From the NCBI RefSeq assembly GCF_963678635.1, contig NC_087064.1, forward strand, positions 23,419,539 to 23,483,538: a DNA stretch of 64,000 bases, in the 5' to 3' direction. The stretch is from Symsagittifera roscoffensis (lineage: Eukaryota; Xenacoelomorpha; Acoela; Convolutidae). The notes below the pieces were generated by a model. It saw only the letters and a list, made by a program, of their open reading frames with translations. It ran no database searches and was not told the DNA's origin. The translations under genes were made by a program, and so were the position numbers. Shown here one piece after another: positions 29,005 through 41,220 of the stretch (its first letter is position 1; the number at the start of each line of letters is the position of its first letter).

Positions 29005-30872
29005 TGCGTTCCCGGCCAATTAAGCCTGGAGGTAACGAATATGCCTGGAACGGCAAAGGTCCTGGGCTTAAACCTGACCAGAACCTGTTTTTTTATGAAG
29101 TGGAAATATTCGGTTTCAAATAAAATTGTCAACCAATTACTTGTCTGTCGACCTATCTGTTATTAGCCTTATTGTTACATCTAGGAAGCGTTTTGTTTTA
29201 GCTGTGTCCATTTTTTTGTTGCTTTTAGTGATTGATTTACTCCTAAAATTTGTAATTTAACTTACCTTGACTACATCTTCCGTTTTTTTTGCTTCGCTTA
29301 AAAAAATTTTCGGCCTAAATAATTAATGAACTGATTTTGGGTCGTTTCAAGGAAAACTATTTTAACAATCCCCTGCACTTTTCAAGTTGGTTGTATGTTT
29401 ACCAATCGCTTTGTTAATTTTTTTGTTATAGATTTTTTTTCAAGTTTTATTTAGTTTTTCTAACGGGGAACCATTTGAAAGACCGCCTAATCCCTTGTGT
29501 GCCTGCATACTCCCCTAGAGTTTCTCTTTACCTGACCCTTTTGCCTCAAGCCTTCGCAAAAGTCTGTGGGGGATTATTTGACCAATATTTTTGATACTTT
29601 TAAGTTTTCTCGAAAACTATCCCTCTCAATTTAGAGTTTTTCGTTTCATTGAATGGAACAATTTAAAAAGCTCCCTGCATAAGTGGCTACGGCCCATTTC
29701 TTACACAAGTTTATGGCTCTCGGATTAGCCAAATATTTGATTGTGACCGATTTGTGAATCTTTTTGACTTTTCTCGAAAAATAACCTCTTAAATCTGATA
29801 TCGAAAACTAACCTGTCAGATCTGAGATTTGGTTTCTTTTGAAAGAACAGTTGCGGAAGGCTCATTTGCTTATACGAGTCTGCCCACATTTTTCTGAAAC
29901 CAAAAGTTAATGGCCCTCGGAAAAGTCAAAGTTTTGATTTTTCGGCCGTTTTGTTTCAAAATTTTTTGACTTTTCTTGAGAGCTACCCTCAAGTCTGAGT
30001 TTTTGGGTTCAATCGAAATTTTAGGCTGCATGAATCTCTTCTGCATAAGCGGCTACGCCCTGTTTTTTCACTCGAAAAAGCTATGGTTCTCGGAAATATC
30101 AAATTTTTGATTTGTTGACAGTTTTTTGGAATTTTCTCGCTAAGTATTCAGTCAAAATTTATATCATAGTTTTAATCGAAACCATAGGTTTTTGAAAGCG
30201 TATCTATACTACTGGCTGTCCCCAGATTGCCTAATAAAAAAATTGTGGTCTACAAACAGTTCAAACCTTCGACAGTTTTTTGGGAATTTTTTTCAATTTA
30301 CGCTAAAATTACCGTACCAACTCTCAGGTGTTCAACCGAGAAACCAGGATTGGGGAATTTTAACTGCTTAAGCAGCCTCAACCTGCTTTTTGTCGGAAAA
30401 ATATATGGGTGTTGGAAAGTCTTTTGACCGTTTTTAGAACTTAGACCGTTTTTTGGAAACTTTTTGATTTTCCTAAAGTTTGCACAATCAAATCTGAAAT
30501 GGAAAGTTCAATTGATAGAACTGGTTGCGATAGTTGTTCCTGCAATAGCGGGGAGTCTTCAATTTTTTCTACAAAATGTTTCTGTAAAATGTTATCTCCA
30601 TGAAAAAATTGATTATCACAAAATTTTCTACTTTTCTCTCTGACTTTAGAAGAGAAACAGCTAAGGCTTCGGGCAAATCCGATTTTTGAAACTTAATTTT
30701 TCTTGCCGCATCAGTATAGCAAATTCATTCAGTATCAAACATGTATCTCCAGCTTTAACTGAGCTGTTAATTTTTTATAGATGAACTAAAAATTAGTTTC
30801 CCTTAGTTTTTATCAATATTTAAATTTTTTTCGACTTTTTTTTATGTCTGTGTTTCCGCTTCGCCTCTGTGT
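29005..30872 (+). repeat. composite hairpin-tailed element (copy 4)
   Basis: The tRNA-like head at 29005-29090 has TTAAGCCTGGAGGTAACG and CCTGGGCTTAAACCTGACC. Monomers start at about 29590 with the same anchors and order as copy 2. The tail at 30853-30872 keeps only the 3' half of the hairpin (ccgcttcgcctctgtg). Confidence 0.7.
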
Positions 30873-31621
30873 AGTAACATTTTTTTGAAAACACTGCACA
30901 GCAATTTTGCACATAATTGTCTGCGTTTAGCTTACACAATCTAATTAACTTTTCGGTTGATCCTGAAGTTTTTTGGTTCTTGTCCTCTGCCTTTTCTGCA
31001 GCTTTCTTCAAATTCTTTTTACAGTTTTTGTAGCTGTTGTGTACAACCGTTGTTTTATCTGCTTCGTGATTATCAAATTTAAAATAGTTAGTAGTGCGTG
31101 TGGATGATGTGCACCATAATTTTTACAGGAAAAACAGCAAAAATCTGCCTCATTTTTATAGATTGTTTTCTTTTTGAAAATCTTATTTTCATTTTCAAGT
31201 TTTTCGCGGCTCTTACACAAAATGAAGTTCATGAATATTGCCACTTCATCTGTTTGTATGTAAATCAAAAATTAATTTATAGATTGGTTGATTGTCAGTT
31301 GAACCGACTATATTTTTTCAGTCAAATTTTTTTTCTCGCAAGTGTCGGAAAGTTCCGCTTCGCTTCCGTCGAAGGTTTTTATTACAGTGTTGGCCAAGAG
31401 TATAGTTTTGGGATTCCATTTTAAGCGAAATGAAGTTCATTTGGTTTCGGGAACATTTTTTTTACTTTTCAATCAATCAAAAAAGAGTAAATTTTGCAAA
31501 AAGAAACTCCTAAATTTTGGAAAATGAAAGACCTTTCACTGAGCTTTAATTCGTTACGCCTAAATTAAATTGTTTTCTTTTGTTTTTTCAGTGTTTTTAC
31601 AGTAGTACGACTTAAGCTAGC
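30873..31621. other. intergenic, no gene seen
   Basis: It contains a decayed tail at 31334-31370 (ctcgcaagtgtcggaaagttccgcttcgcttc). Open frames here (such as 31098-31424) have no recognisable content. Confidence 0.4.
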
Positions 31622-31830
31622 TTTTTTTTCAAAGCAACTGGCTAATAAAAACGCAAAAATGCTCATTTGTTTTGGCTTTTTTCTGCCGCATAGCTTTAGT
31701 AATCGCGTGTGTTTATCTGCTTTATTGGTGGCTGGTGTTTCTAAAAAACCAAGTGCACATACCGCAGATGCGGGTACCTGAGACACTTAATCTACAGGTT
31801 GAGAGACCGATTCCGGAGTATGGCGTTGAT
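31622..31830 (+). repeat. decayed SINE-like element
   Basis: The ctgctttattggtggctggtgtt block (31708-31730) is followed by a degenerate tRNA-like domain ending in GGTTGAGAGACCGATTCCGG. Confidence 0.5.
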
Positions 31831-31920
31831 TTTTATTTTCAAAGCTTCTTTTTGCTTTTTTTTACCTTAGTTCACTTTTCAGATCCAATTTTTGGATTTG
31901 TCGCTTGTTTTTGCGAATGC

Positions 31921-32095
31921 GCAAGGCGAGAGGTAGGCAAGGGCAGTCCAAATCAAAACAGAGCAGAGCAATGAAAGTCAGGGCAGCGCAAGGCAAGGCA
32001 AGATATAGTTTTTTTTTAAATCTTTATCAGGACAAGGCCAATGTGTAGACAGATTGTCTTGAAATTTTGAGAAACACGTATATTTTCTAGATATG
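31921..32095 (+). repeat. GGCAAG-rich short repeats and one member of a direct repeat pair
   Basis: 31921-32000 is a purine-rich degenerate repeat (caaggcgagaggtaggcaag, agcgcaaggcaaggcaag). Bases 32020-32095 (atcaggacaaggccaatgtg...) recur at 32585-32650, forming direct repeats about 560 bp apart. Confidence 0.6.
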
Positions 32096-32979
32096 TATCA
32101 CTAAAGCCATATTTAAAACGGCTTTTTGAAACTTCTTATAAGTTTTAGCAATTTTTTGCATTATTTCCCCCTCCGAAAATTTTAATCCCCCAAATATTGT
32201 TAAGCTTGCGATTACCGGGTAGTGGGATTAGCGGCTTCCTTGGATTAGCGGCTTCTCACCAATTTTTTACCAAAAAGTTATCGTCCTCGGAAAAACCATT
32301 GTTGGAAATTTTTTGAGCGTCTGTTTAGATATTTTTATGTTTTTTACCAAAACGTACCTTTTCATTTCTGATGTGCTCTGTTCAATCCGAAGCACGGGTT
32401 GTGGAAAGCTCCTTTGCATACTCAACTACGCCTAAATTTTTTGACGGAAAAAAATTATGTTCTCGAGAATTACCCTGCCGAACATGGCTTCAAACAAATA
32501 TACAGGTTTGGCGAAACTCTTCTGCGTAAACGAGCACTCACAAATCGATTGCACAAAAAGTTATTGTCTTCTTTCATTTTTAAATCTTTTTCAGGACAAG
32601 GCCAAATTTGTAGACAGATTGTCTTGACATTTTGAGAAACACGTTTATTTTCGGGAAACACGACTTTTTTGGGTTAACAACTAGTTTAACACAATCAGTT
32701 GAATCACTTATGAGCGGGTACTAGCTGAGTGAATACTAATTTACTATTAACTGCTGGGTCGGTGGTGCTTCCACAGGGTAGTTTCATGGGGACCTGAATT
32801 CTGTTAGAACTTTTTACAAAATCAGTTTTTTTTTCGGCTCAACTGGTGTCTGGTCAAAGATTGTCGGTCTTGTTTCTGCTTCGTAAAATTGATCAGTTTG
32901 TAATTTGAATTCCAGGTTTATTGCTTCGCATGTTAGTTTAGAGTTCTTTTCCGGCAAAAATAGTCATTTTGAAAATGTT

Positions 32980-34592
32980 TGGGATTTGGCTTTTATTTTT
33001 TTTAGACACTTTGGAAAATTTTATTACTTTCCGCGTAAAAATTAGTGTTTTTCTCAAAACCCTGATATCGATTTTCAAAAAAGGGTATCCATAAAAAGAC
33101 CGCCTACATTTGTTTTGTGTCTGTTTTTCCCACAGGTCTCTTTTTAATTCACCACAAATTCCTTTGAAAAAGTTTGTGATATGAATATTTGACCCATATT
33201 TTTGACTTTTTTCGTTTTCTCAAAAACTAACCTACCAAACCGGAGGTTTTTGTTTCAATTGAAAAAGCGGGTTTGGATAGCTCGCATTCATCAGCGGCTA
33301 CGTTTAAATTTTTTCGCACCTAAAATTATGGCCCTCAGAAAAGTGAAAATTTTCGTTTTTGACCATTTTTGAACTCATTTTTAATTTTCTAATTAAGTAC
33401 TAATCTCCCAAAACTAACCTCCCAAAAGAAATATCGGGTAGTGGTAAGCTTCCCTGCATAAACGGCCTCTCACCAACTTTCTACACGAAAATTTTTTGTC
33501 GTTATCGTCCTCAAAAAAATCATTTTTTGGATTTTTTGAAGTTTGCTTATACTTTTTTATGAGTTTTACCAAAACATAATTTTTTTCTGATATGTTGTAT
33601 TAAATTCGAAGCATGAGTTGTGGAAAGCTCCTTTGCTTACACGACTACGCCTAATTTTTTGACACACGAGATTATGGGTCTTCGAAAAGTCAAATTTTTT
33701 TTTGAGCGCTTACTACCCTGCCAAACCTGGGTTTTTGGGTTCAATCGAATTTACAGGTTGGGTGAATTTCATCTGCGTAAGCGGCTGCGCTCAAACTTTT
33801 ACCGCTAAGCGGCTGCGCTATCTAATTTTTTTGACTGTTTTTTGGACTTTTCTCGATAACTATTCTGCCAAACTTGATATCATAGGTTTATTTGACACAA
33901 TATGTTGTTGGAAGCTTTGTAACTTGCTACGCCCAGTTTCTTTTGAAAAAAAATATGATCTTCAAACAAGTAAAACTTTTAGAATTTCGACCGTTTTTTG
34001 GCATTTTTTTTCTACTTTTTTTGACAATTGCGGTGCCAATTCTCGGGTTAAGTGTTCAATCGAGAAACCTGATTTTGTGAATCTTCCCTATTCTACCGAC
34101 CACGACCTGCTTTTAGCAGAAAAAAAAATACGGGCTTCAGAAAGTCACGTTTTTGAACTTTGACCGTTTTTTAGAAACTTTTTAAATTTTGAAAACATAC
34201 CCTATGAAATCTGAGATGAAAAGTTTAATCGAAAGAAGCGGTTGCGCGATTTTTTCCTGTAGCAGCGGCTACTTTTTTGTAAGAGAAACGTTATGTCTTT
34301 GGGAAAATTCCAAAATCTCAAATTTTCATTCATCATGATTTGATTTAGTAGATGACCTACTAAGGTTTTTGGCGAAGTCCAGATTTTGAAATTACGCATT
34401 TTGTACCGCATCAGTAGAACAAATTCAAAACATCAAAAACGTACTTCCATCTTCAGATGGGCCCTAGGTGTCCTTCATCGAGTTATACGAAAATTTTGGT
34501 TCACCTAGTTTTAAACATTTTTAATTTTATTTGCCACATTTTATAGTTGTGTTGTATCGCAAGTGGTGCGAAGCTCCGCTTCGCCTGTGTGA
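32980..34592 (+). repeat. monomer array with hairpin tail (copy 5)
   Basis: Second-family monomers run from about 33190 in the same unit order as copies 1, 2 and 4. The tail at 34549-34592 (TTGTATCGCAAGTGGT, hairpin GCGAAGCTCCGCTTCGC at 34568-34584, CTGTGTG) is nearly identical to copy 2. No tRNA-like head is clear. The local repeat of aagcggctgcgct near 33780-33815 is a small internal duplication. Confidence 0.75.
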
Positions 34593-34619
34593 TTTTTTTA
34601 AACATCGGGTATTTGTGCC

Positions 34620-34749
34620 TGGAATGGACTTCTATCGCGAAACTTAAAATTTTGGTAGACCTAGTTTTACATAATTTTTTTTCATTTTTTCGACCTAAGT
34701 TTTTTTTATTGCTTTGCAAGTGGTGCTAAGGTGCGCTTCGCCTCTGTGT
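34620..34749 (+). repeat. extra hairpin-tail unit abutting copy 5
   Basis: Sequence related to 25150-25308 (acttaaaattttggtagacc) ends in TTTGCAAGTGGTGCTAAGGT, then gcgcttcgcctctgtg. It sits immediately after the copy-5 tail, as if a second 3' end was added. Confidence 0.6.
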
Positions 34750-35104
34750 AAACACAGCTCGTCGGTTTATGGTTTCATTTATTACTAGGTAGGGAAGCCG
34801 TACTTTTGCGATAGAGGGTCCTATTAAATACACAGGGTTCGCCTCCAAATCGATTATTCGATACATAATCTAAGAAAAGATATCCTACTCCTGCTCCGAT
34901 CAGCTTGCTTCTGATACATGCTTACTTTATACGATCGGATTAAAACTGCTAATTATGTTCAGTAATAAATATTTTTTGTTGGCTAAGATGTTTTTTTTTG
35001 TTTTTTTTTTCTTCAAATTTTGTTTGTTGTTGCCTCTCAAGATAAGTATTGCTCATTAAACTAGCGCGAGCTTCAGCGAACGTTAGTGTATTAGTACGTA
35101 CCTT
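34750..35104. other. intergenic, no gene seen
   Basis: T-rich sequence without a recognisable repeat or frame. Confidence 0.35.
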
Positions 35105-35435
35105 CTTTTTTCTCACCTAACTCGCAAATTAAAGAGCTCATTTGGCATTTGGTGACGTTTTTGCTATAATCCAAATCATGATCTGTAGCATTGAAAATTT
35201 CATAGCATTTGTTCTCTGCTTTGTTTGTGGCTAGCTTTGTGGTACAGACAAGCGTCCGTCGCTGAGTGGTTAGTGCGTTTGGCTTTAAATCTCTAAAGTT
35301 GAAAAATCGAATACGATAGGTAATCAAATTTTTGATAATTCGAAGCTCATTTCGAAATTTTTAATTTAACTTCATAGAGCTGCTTTTTTGTCGTGTTCTC
35401 GCTAGTTTTTGCGAAGCGCAGCTTCGCCTCTGTGT
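35105..35435 (+). repeat. SINE-like unit with internal tRNA-like domain, complete
   Basis: Pyrimidine tract (CTCACCTAACTCGCAAATT), ATAGCATTTGTTCTCTGCTT block, and tRNA-like domain at 35252-35325 (gtccgtcgctgagtggttag). The tail is TCGTGTTCTCGCTAGTTTTT, with hairpin GCGAAGCGCAGCTTCGC at 35411-35427 and CTCTGTG. It has the same layout as 17080-17393. Confidence 0.7.
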
Positions 35436-35459
35436 CATATTTTTGTGTTTTTACCGTTC

Positions 35460-35998
35460 ATTTTTATTGGTCCGACTTTCGATACGAATGTAACGGAATA
35501 TTTGTGCTCGGGGGGGTTTTTTTTTTCTTCAGACAAATTTCGACTTTTTAACTAGCCATTTTTGACTGAATCTTTTATATCATTCGAAAATTATTGTTGT
35601 CCTGAGCTCAAATTTGAAAAGTTTTTTCACCTGTGATCATTTTTCGTAGAGTTACGGGGGTTTAAAGATTGCCATTTTGGCCAATTCGGGACAATTCACT
35701 CGCGATATATTTCGCGCTATTATTTCGTAAGCGGAGAGTTAATTCGTCTTAGAAATCATTCCAAATTGGCCAAAAGAAGCTTATTTGCCATAATTGGTTT
35801 GTTACAAGGAGCGAAATTTATCCTTTTGTACTTTATGTGGCGTGTGGGGGGATGATTTTCATGAAAATTTTCAAATTTTAGAAGTTTTTTTTCCTTTTGC
35901 TTTATTTCATTGAATTTTTTTTTAATATTATTACTGCTCCATAAACCTTAAAAGGCAGTCGGAATATTCAGGGCTTCGCCCTGATACGAGCAGTCTTG
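35460..35998 (+). repeat. 540-bp repeat, inverted relative to 38997-39519
   Basis: It matches the reverse complement of 38997-39519 almost throughout (ccgactttcgatacgaa, ctcaaatttgaaaag, attgccattttggcca, ctccataaaccttaaaaggc). It ends in the hairpin cagggcttcgccctg followed by ATACGAGCAGTC. The two copies bracket the intact GT31 gene. Confidence 0.85.
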
Positions 35999-36562
35999 TT
36001 CAAGTTTAATTTTACTTGTTGGTAAATGGCAGCGTATGAGAATGGGCTTGATTTTAAATATTTCAAGTAAAATTGACAAATTTTTATTGATTCGGATTTC
36101 CTAGTTAAAGAAATGCTAAATCCTTTATCATTTGTTCCTGAACCATCTTGTCTATTAATATATCTTAACCTAATTTTAATCTGCGTGTGCATGAAATCGT
36201 TTTGGGAACTGATAAGTTAAAAGGCTGAATCAAATGAACAGTCAGGTCCCCAGTTGCCATTGACTTAGTTTTTATGCTGTAACAACTAGAAGTTTGGCAG
36301 GCTGTGAAAATGAGTCCAAATATAGTGTAAATACGTAATAGTGCCCAATTTTATAACAATTCTACCATCTGAGAAAGAATTAACAATAAAAAAGAACATT
36401 ATTTTCGTATTTTTTCTATTTAAAAAAATTTGGGGGAGACAAGCTTAGTTTCGTAAGCGTTTGGCGATGAAATTTTTAAGAATGACCTTCATGTACTACT
36501 CAATGATGGCAGTCAAGTTGCGTTTTTTTTTGAAAATTTTTTCAGTTTTATAGAGATATAAA

Positions 36563-37792
36563 TTAGTGAACTAAATTTCGCTGTAAATAAAATGTATGAG
36601 AGTTTTCCCAGTCTTGCCGTGTTTGATGAGAGTGCACGGCAACGTGACCGGAAGGGTCACTCTGGTTTACTTCTGCTATATTGTGTATATATTTGAACAA
36701 ACTTTCGTCCATTACTAATTGCACAGTTTGTTCACGTTGAGTTAGCGATACACATGATCCAATAAATTGGTCTTCTATTTTATGGTAGCAGAAATATTTC
36801 GCACTCTCTTCCTCGTTTTGCATGTGTTTTCCCATACAGTGATGTGGGCATTCCCGTGCGAGGGCGTGAACTAATTGCACTGAAAAAATGTTCAGACCTC
36901 CCCAGCAAAAAAACTCGAACTCATCAATCGGGTACTCTTCTTTGGTCGTCCCGTGCCGACCTTCTCGAGTTGAAATTGGAATGATTTCAGATCCACAATG
37001 AGCTCCGGTGTAAAATGAGGCGGCATTTAGTTGACGAGCTGCTACTGTGATATTTTTATCAAATTTTGCAGAATTTTTGTTAGCTAGGTTTTGGTCATAA
37101 AGCAACAACTCCTCGAGTTTACCTGGAAGCAAATAAATGTCGTCGTCCGTTTTAATTAAGTAATTGGCATGTGAACAAAAACACGATACGACTTTGAGCC
37201 CGATAAGAATTTTGTACGTAGCCGAGTAGTATTCTTCGACGCTATTGGCCACGACAATATCTCCGTATGTTCGGCTTTCAGTTTCAACCAATCGCAGTTC
37301 TGAATATGTGTTTGGTTTTCCGAGAAGAAAAAACAGAGTCCAGTTTCCTTTTAAACTCACCTTTTGGTAATTTGAGAAGTTTGCGTAAGTTTTTCTGACC
37401 ATTTCTCTTTTATCTGGACTGTTAAACCGGCTGTGAACGAAAACAACTCTCAAATTTTGGAGGTGTTCTGGACAGAATTGAAAGTCAGAAGAAAAAGGAA
37501 GAATAATGTTTCCCGGTTCGGGTAGTTTTCGAATGGGAGCGTCTTTGTGAGTTGTTTTTCGAGGCATCCAGTCTGTCTCAAGACACCTAAGCTTCCGAGC
37601 TATTTGAACCGACAACTTTTTTGTTTCAGAATTGTCTTCCACATTAGAAGAAAGTCCCACTAGATAATTGTTGATGCTTTTGAAATATATCGTACCGACA
37701 CTTTCGTCGGTAGTTTCAACTAGTAGTTTTGTAATACAAATTAGGCCAACAATAAAGAGGAAAGCAAAAAAGCAACGAAATATGTTGTTCAT
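36563..37792 (-). CDS. GT31-family beta-1,3-galactosyltransferase-like enzyme
   Basis: A 409-residue type II membrane protein: a short cytoplasmic end, then a signal anchor at about residues 5-24 (CFFAFLFIVGLICITKLL), a stem, and a luminal catalytic domain from about 113. GT31 landmarks are in order: LRVVFVHSRF, FLLGKPN (155-161), a TYGDIV block (175-180), the DxD motif in YLIKTDDDIYLLP (Asp216-218), FFCWGGLNIFS in the place of the usual YP...G-Y-S block, and EDQFIGSCVS near the end. This family transfers Gal or GlcNAc from a UDP-sugar in the Golgi. The exact donor is not readable from the sequence. It is a single exon. The second copy at 43692-44920 is broken. Confidence 0.85.
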   Translation of the reverse strand: MNNIFRCFFAFLFIVGLICITKLLVETTDESVGTIYFKSINNYLVGLSSNVEDNSETKKLSVQIARKLRCLETDWMPRKTTHKDAPIRKLPEPGNIILPFSSDFQFCPEHLQNLRVVFVHSRFNSPDKREMVRKTYANFSNYQKVSLKGNWTLFFLLGKPNTYSELRLVETESRTYGDIVVANSVEEYYSATYKILIGLKVVSCFCSHANYLIKTDDDIYLLPGKLEELLLYDQNLANKNSAKFDKNITVAARQLNAASFYTGAHCGSEIIPISTREGRHGTTKEEYPIDEFEFFCWGGLNIFSVQLVHALARECPHHCMGKHMQNEEESAKYFCYHKIEDQFIGSCVSLTQREQTVQLVMDESLFKYIHNIAEVNQSDPSGHVAVHSHQTRQDWENSHTFYLQRNLVH

Positions 37793-38996
37793 ATCGATAT
37801 GAACAGATAAACAGAAAGCAGTTTAAAAATTAAAAGTTTCAACTAATTTAAAAAAAACGAAGCAGGAATTAGATTTTGTCAATGCAATAGACGCAAGCTT
37901 GAAAAACAAATGATATTTTGCCTTGTGCCAAAAAAATCTGTAGCCGCACCATGTTGCGGCTCAAATGATAAGCGTTTGAATGATTGTTTGAATAATTTCA
38001 CATCGAATGTGATGTAATAAATAACTAAAAGTACGAATTGACGTCTCCAGAAGAAAGTGAAGGAAGAATAAAATCAAGAAATAGCAAGTGGAGTCGAATT
38101 TGATAAGATATCAAATTTGAGTCTGCTTAGAAAGTCGCAGCGCAAATGTAGAAACCCAAGATTGTGTTATATTTTTGAACGCACAAAAGGCAATAAATAT
38201 GCAATGAAGCTATATAAAAGCAAGAAATCAGCTTTGAGGCGAGTGAACAATGTAAAGCAAATGCGCATATATGTATTTTAGTCTTTTAGTGTAAAACAAA
38301 AAACTTTGGTGCAAATTCAACATTGAACGTTTTGACATGGTATATCTAGTCACCGATTTGTGTATCCGACAAACGTAGCCTTGCAACCGATTTCATGATT
38401 AATTCAGCTATCTATGAAGCTGAAACGGCGCCGTACTGAACGTTACTGCTCGTTTTAGGGCTATGTATACCAGGTTTTGACTCCTCTCAAATAGTTTTTG
38501 GTATGGAAGTTTTGGATAAACTAAAAAGGTATCTAAGCATGAAGTTTATCCAACACTTTCTTACCAAAAATTTTTGAGGATCAGCTAAATGGCAGTCGAA
38601 ACCTGCATGGCGTAGCCTTGATACGAGCAGTCTTTGTTGCGGCGACCTAGGTGGTGTTTTTTTATTCAGTCTCTTTTCGGATCATACTAAATGTTTTTGA
38701 TGGAATTATTTAAAACGAATTTGGTGAAAATTTTTTGTCTTGAGCTAAAATTAATTTTTATTTTCTATCTCTGATTATTTTTGTAAACATACGGGGGTTT
38801 GCAAATGGCTATTTTGGCCAAAATGGAATAACTAACGCGCAGAGAAATTGCAATCTTGCAACACACTTAAGCGGCAGCTAATGCGTTTCAAATCAAATTG
38901 AGGCCAGTAATTTAGTTCTACTAAAACAATACGAGACGCACGAGACGCTAAACACTCCTTTTGTGTTTTACATAGCGTGTTGAGGACAAAATTAAG
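37793..38996. other. 5' flank of the GT31 gene
   Basis: No other coding frame is seen. It includes a divergent hairpin unit at 38588-38630 (ggcagtcgaaacctgcatgg, gatacgagcagtc). The promoter of the minus-strand gene must lie just right of 37792. Confidence 0.4.
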
Positions 38997-39519
38997 ACAA
39001 GACTGCTCGTATCAGGGCGAAGCCCTGAATGTTCCGACTGCCTTTTAAGGTTTATGGAGCAGTAATAACCTTTAAAAATTCAATGAAAAAAAACAAAAGA
39101 AAGTTTTTTTTCTAAAATCATCCCCCCACACGCCATTTAAAGTACAAAAGGATAGATTTCGCTCCTTGTAACAAACCAATTATGGCAAAAAAGCTTCTTT
39201 TAACTAATTCGGAACGATTTCTAAGACGGATTAACTCTCCGCTTACGCGTTAATAGCGCGAATTATATCGCGCGTTAATTGTCCCAAATTGGCCAAAATG
39301 GCAATCTTTAAACCCCCGTAACTTTACGAAAAATGATCACAGGTGAAATATCTTTTCAAATTTGAGCTCAGGACAACGATACCTTTCGAATTGTTTGATT
39401 TTAAAAATTCCGTCAAAAATGGCTAGTTAAAAAATCGAAATTTGTCTGAAGAAATAAAAACCCACCCCGAGCACAAATATTCTGTTACTTTCGTATCGAA
39501 AGTCGGAACAAAAAGGAAA
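38997..39519 (-). repeat. 540-bp repeat, partner of 35460-35998
   Basis: It begins with GACTGCTCGTATCAGGGCGA and the hairpin cagggcgaagccctg, and ends near tcgaaagtcggaac. It is inverted relative to 35460-35998. The copy-B equivalent is 46127-46651. Confidence 0.85.
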
Positions 39520-40549
39520 CGTTTTTTTTTGTAATTACTATTTTTATCACTTTGTCAATTATTCAAACAAAAATTTCTCTATTAGATCTTAAAATGTAAT
39601 CGGAAAATTCAGGGCTTCGCCCTGATATACGAGCAATCGTATTATTTCCGTACACAACTCAAGTGTAATTACCTAAATTTTGATATTATCAGCTCAAATT
39701 TCATGGTTTTACCAATATTTAATTTACCAAAAACTATTCGAAGCCAATTAAAGGGCAGTTGGAACATGCATGGGCTCGACCTGATACGAGCAGTCATGTT
39801 CAGCATGGCGCCTTTTACGCGCTATAGATAGCTGAATCAATTACGAAACTGGTTACATGTCTACATATATCGGTTTACTTAAATACATTTATAACCAAGT
39901 TATATTGTTATATTTAAATCGAAGCATCAAACTAGATATTTCGGCGCAATATTTTCTCTGAATGCTTATTTAATCTATCCTGAATGGCCATTCAATCTGA
40001 AACAAATTGTTTTGCGAGTTGCTTCGTTGCAGTCAAATAATTTTGTTTTCATCATCAGAGATAAACTTTTAATGAATTTGAACTCACGGAGTCGTTTTTT
40101 TTCATGGGGGTATAAAAATTATTTATTGAAAACTCTAATTTTGATCGTTGAAATTGGTTTGAATGATAAACCAGCCTCAGAATAAATTTTACGCTGATTT
40201 CTTTAGATATTGGAACGATAAATGCGTGCAGTTTAAAATTTTGTCGAACCAATTTCTATAGATTGAAATTTGCTATAATTTCTGCTTTAATATGGAACGA
40301 TTAAAATTGATTAGCAAGCTGGAAGTGAGTTCTAGTTTGCTAAATCTTGTAGTTTTGTTAAATGCTCAAAAATTGTCAGGCTCAATTTCAGAGTTATGTA
40401 CGCAACAGCAATTGTCTTGCAACAGCAATTGCCTTGCAACAGCAATTGTCTTGCAATTGTGAACTAGAGTTTTTCAGTAAACAAGGCTTCTTACAAGTCT
40501 TTAAGAAGTTGAACTAGCTCCGTTACTGATCATTAACAACTTCCAGGCT
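39520..40549. other. repeat-rich spacer of copy A
   Basis: It holds two more hairpin units (39600-39632, cagggcttcgccctgatata; 39752-39805, gggctcgacctgatacgag). A short tandem repeat of CAGCAATTGTCTTGCAA lies at about 40405-40460 (four units). No gene is seen. Confidence 0.5.
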
Positions 40550-41220
40550 ACTTCCCCTAGGTTCAGAGGTAAAAAGGTTGCCGTTGCACGCTAAAGTCAG
40601 GGTTTCGAGTCCAGGTCGGATTTCGTTTTTTTTTCATTATCAATAAACTTGAGCTTTTTTGGAAAATTGAGAATTGTCGGCCTTTCGTTCGTCTGTTGTC
40701 GTATTTTGTTGTCTTCATTTCCAAAGCGTGGAAATATTTCTTAATTCAAACAGTTTTTTCTAAAATTGACGGTTGTCCTAATACCTTGTCGATTTACCGT
40801 TTTGGATTATTAATAGGATTTTTGTTTTTAATTTTTTAAATCATAATGGTTTCGGCTAATGGTTTATTGGCTTAGTCAACCAATTTTGTGTCATTTGATG
40901 GGTAAATGTAGATTAATTTTTGAAAAAAATTCATGATGATTTTGCAAATTATGCGCTCAAATGTTCTATGACATTTTCTTCTTATGGAACTTCTTTGCTC
41001 AATGGGCGTCTAAACAAATATTGTCAGTTTTATTGCTGCTCGTTAAATGGTACTAAAAGCTTTTCTAATGCCGGTGGTTGTGTTCTCTACTGTTTTTCTT
41101 GACTAGCTTTTAAAATAAAAGTTTTCAATTATTTTTTCGACTTAATAGTTTCCATCTCTGTGTGAAATAGCTAGCTCGCAATGTGTCGTGAGTGATGCAA
41201 ACACCGTTTCGCCTCTGTGT
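40550..41220 (+). repeat. tRNA-headed, hairpin-tailed retroposon in copy A
   Basis: The head at 40550-40625 has TAGGTTCAGAGGTAAAAAGG and a strong B box, GGGTTTCGAGTCCAGG. The tail at 41175-41220 reads GTGTCGTGAGTGATGC, then caccgtttcgcctctgtg with a decayed hairpin. It is about 670 bp. The copy-B equivalent is 47680-48355. Confidence 0.6.

Noticed and set aside
40550-40625. Possible functional tRNA gene
   Set aside because: Good A and B boxes, but no acceptor-stem pairing; it is the head of a longer hairpin-tailed repeat.
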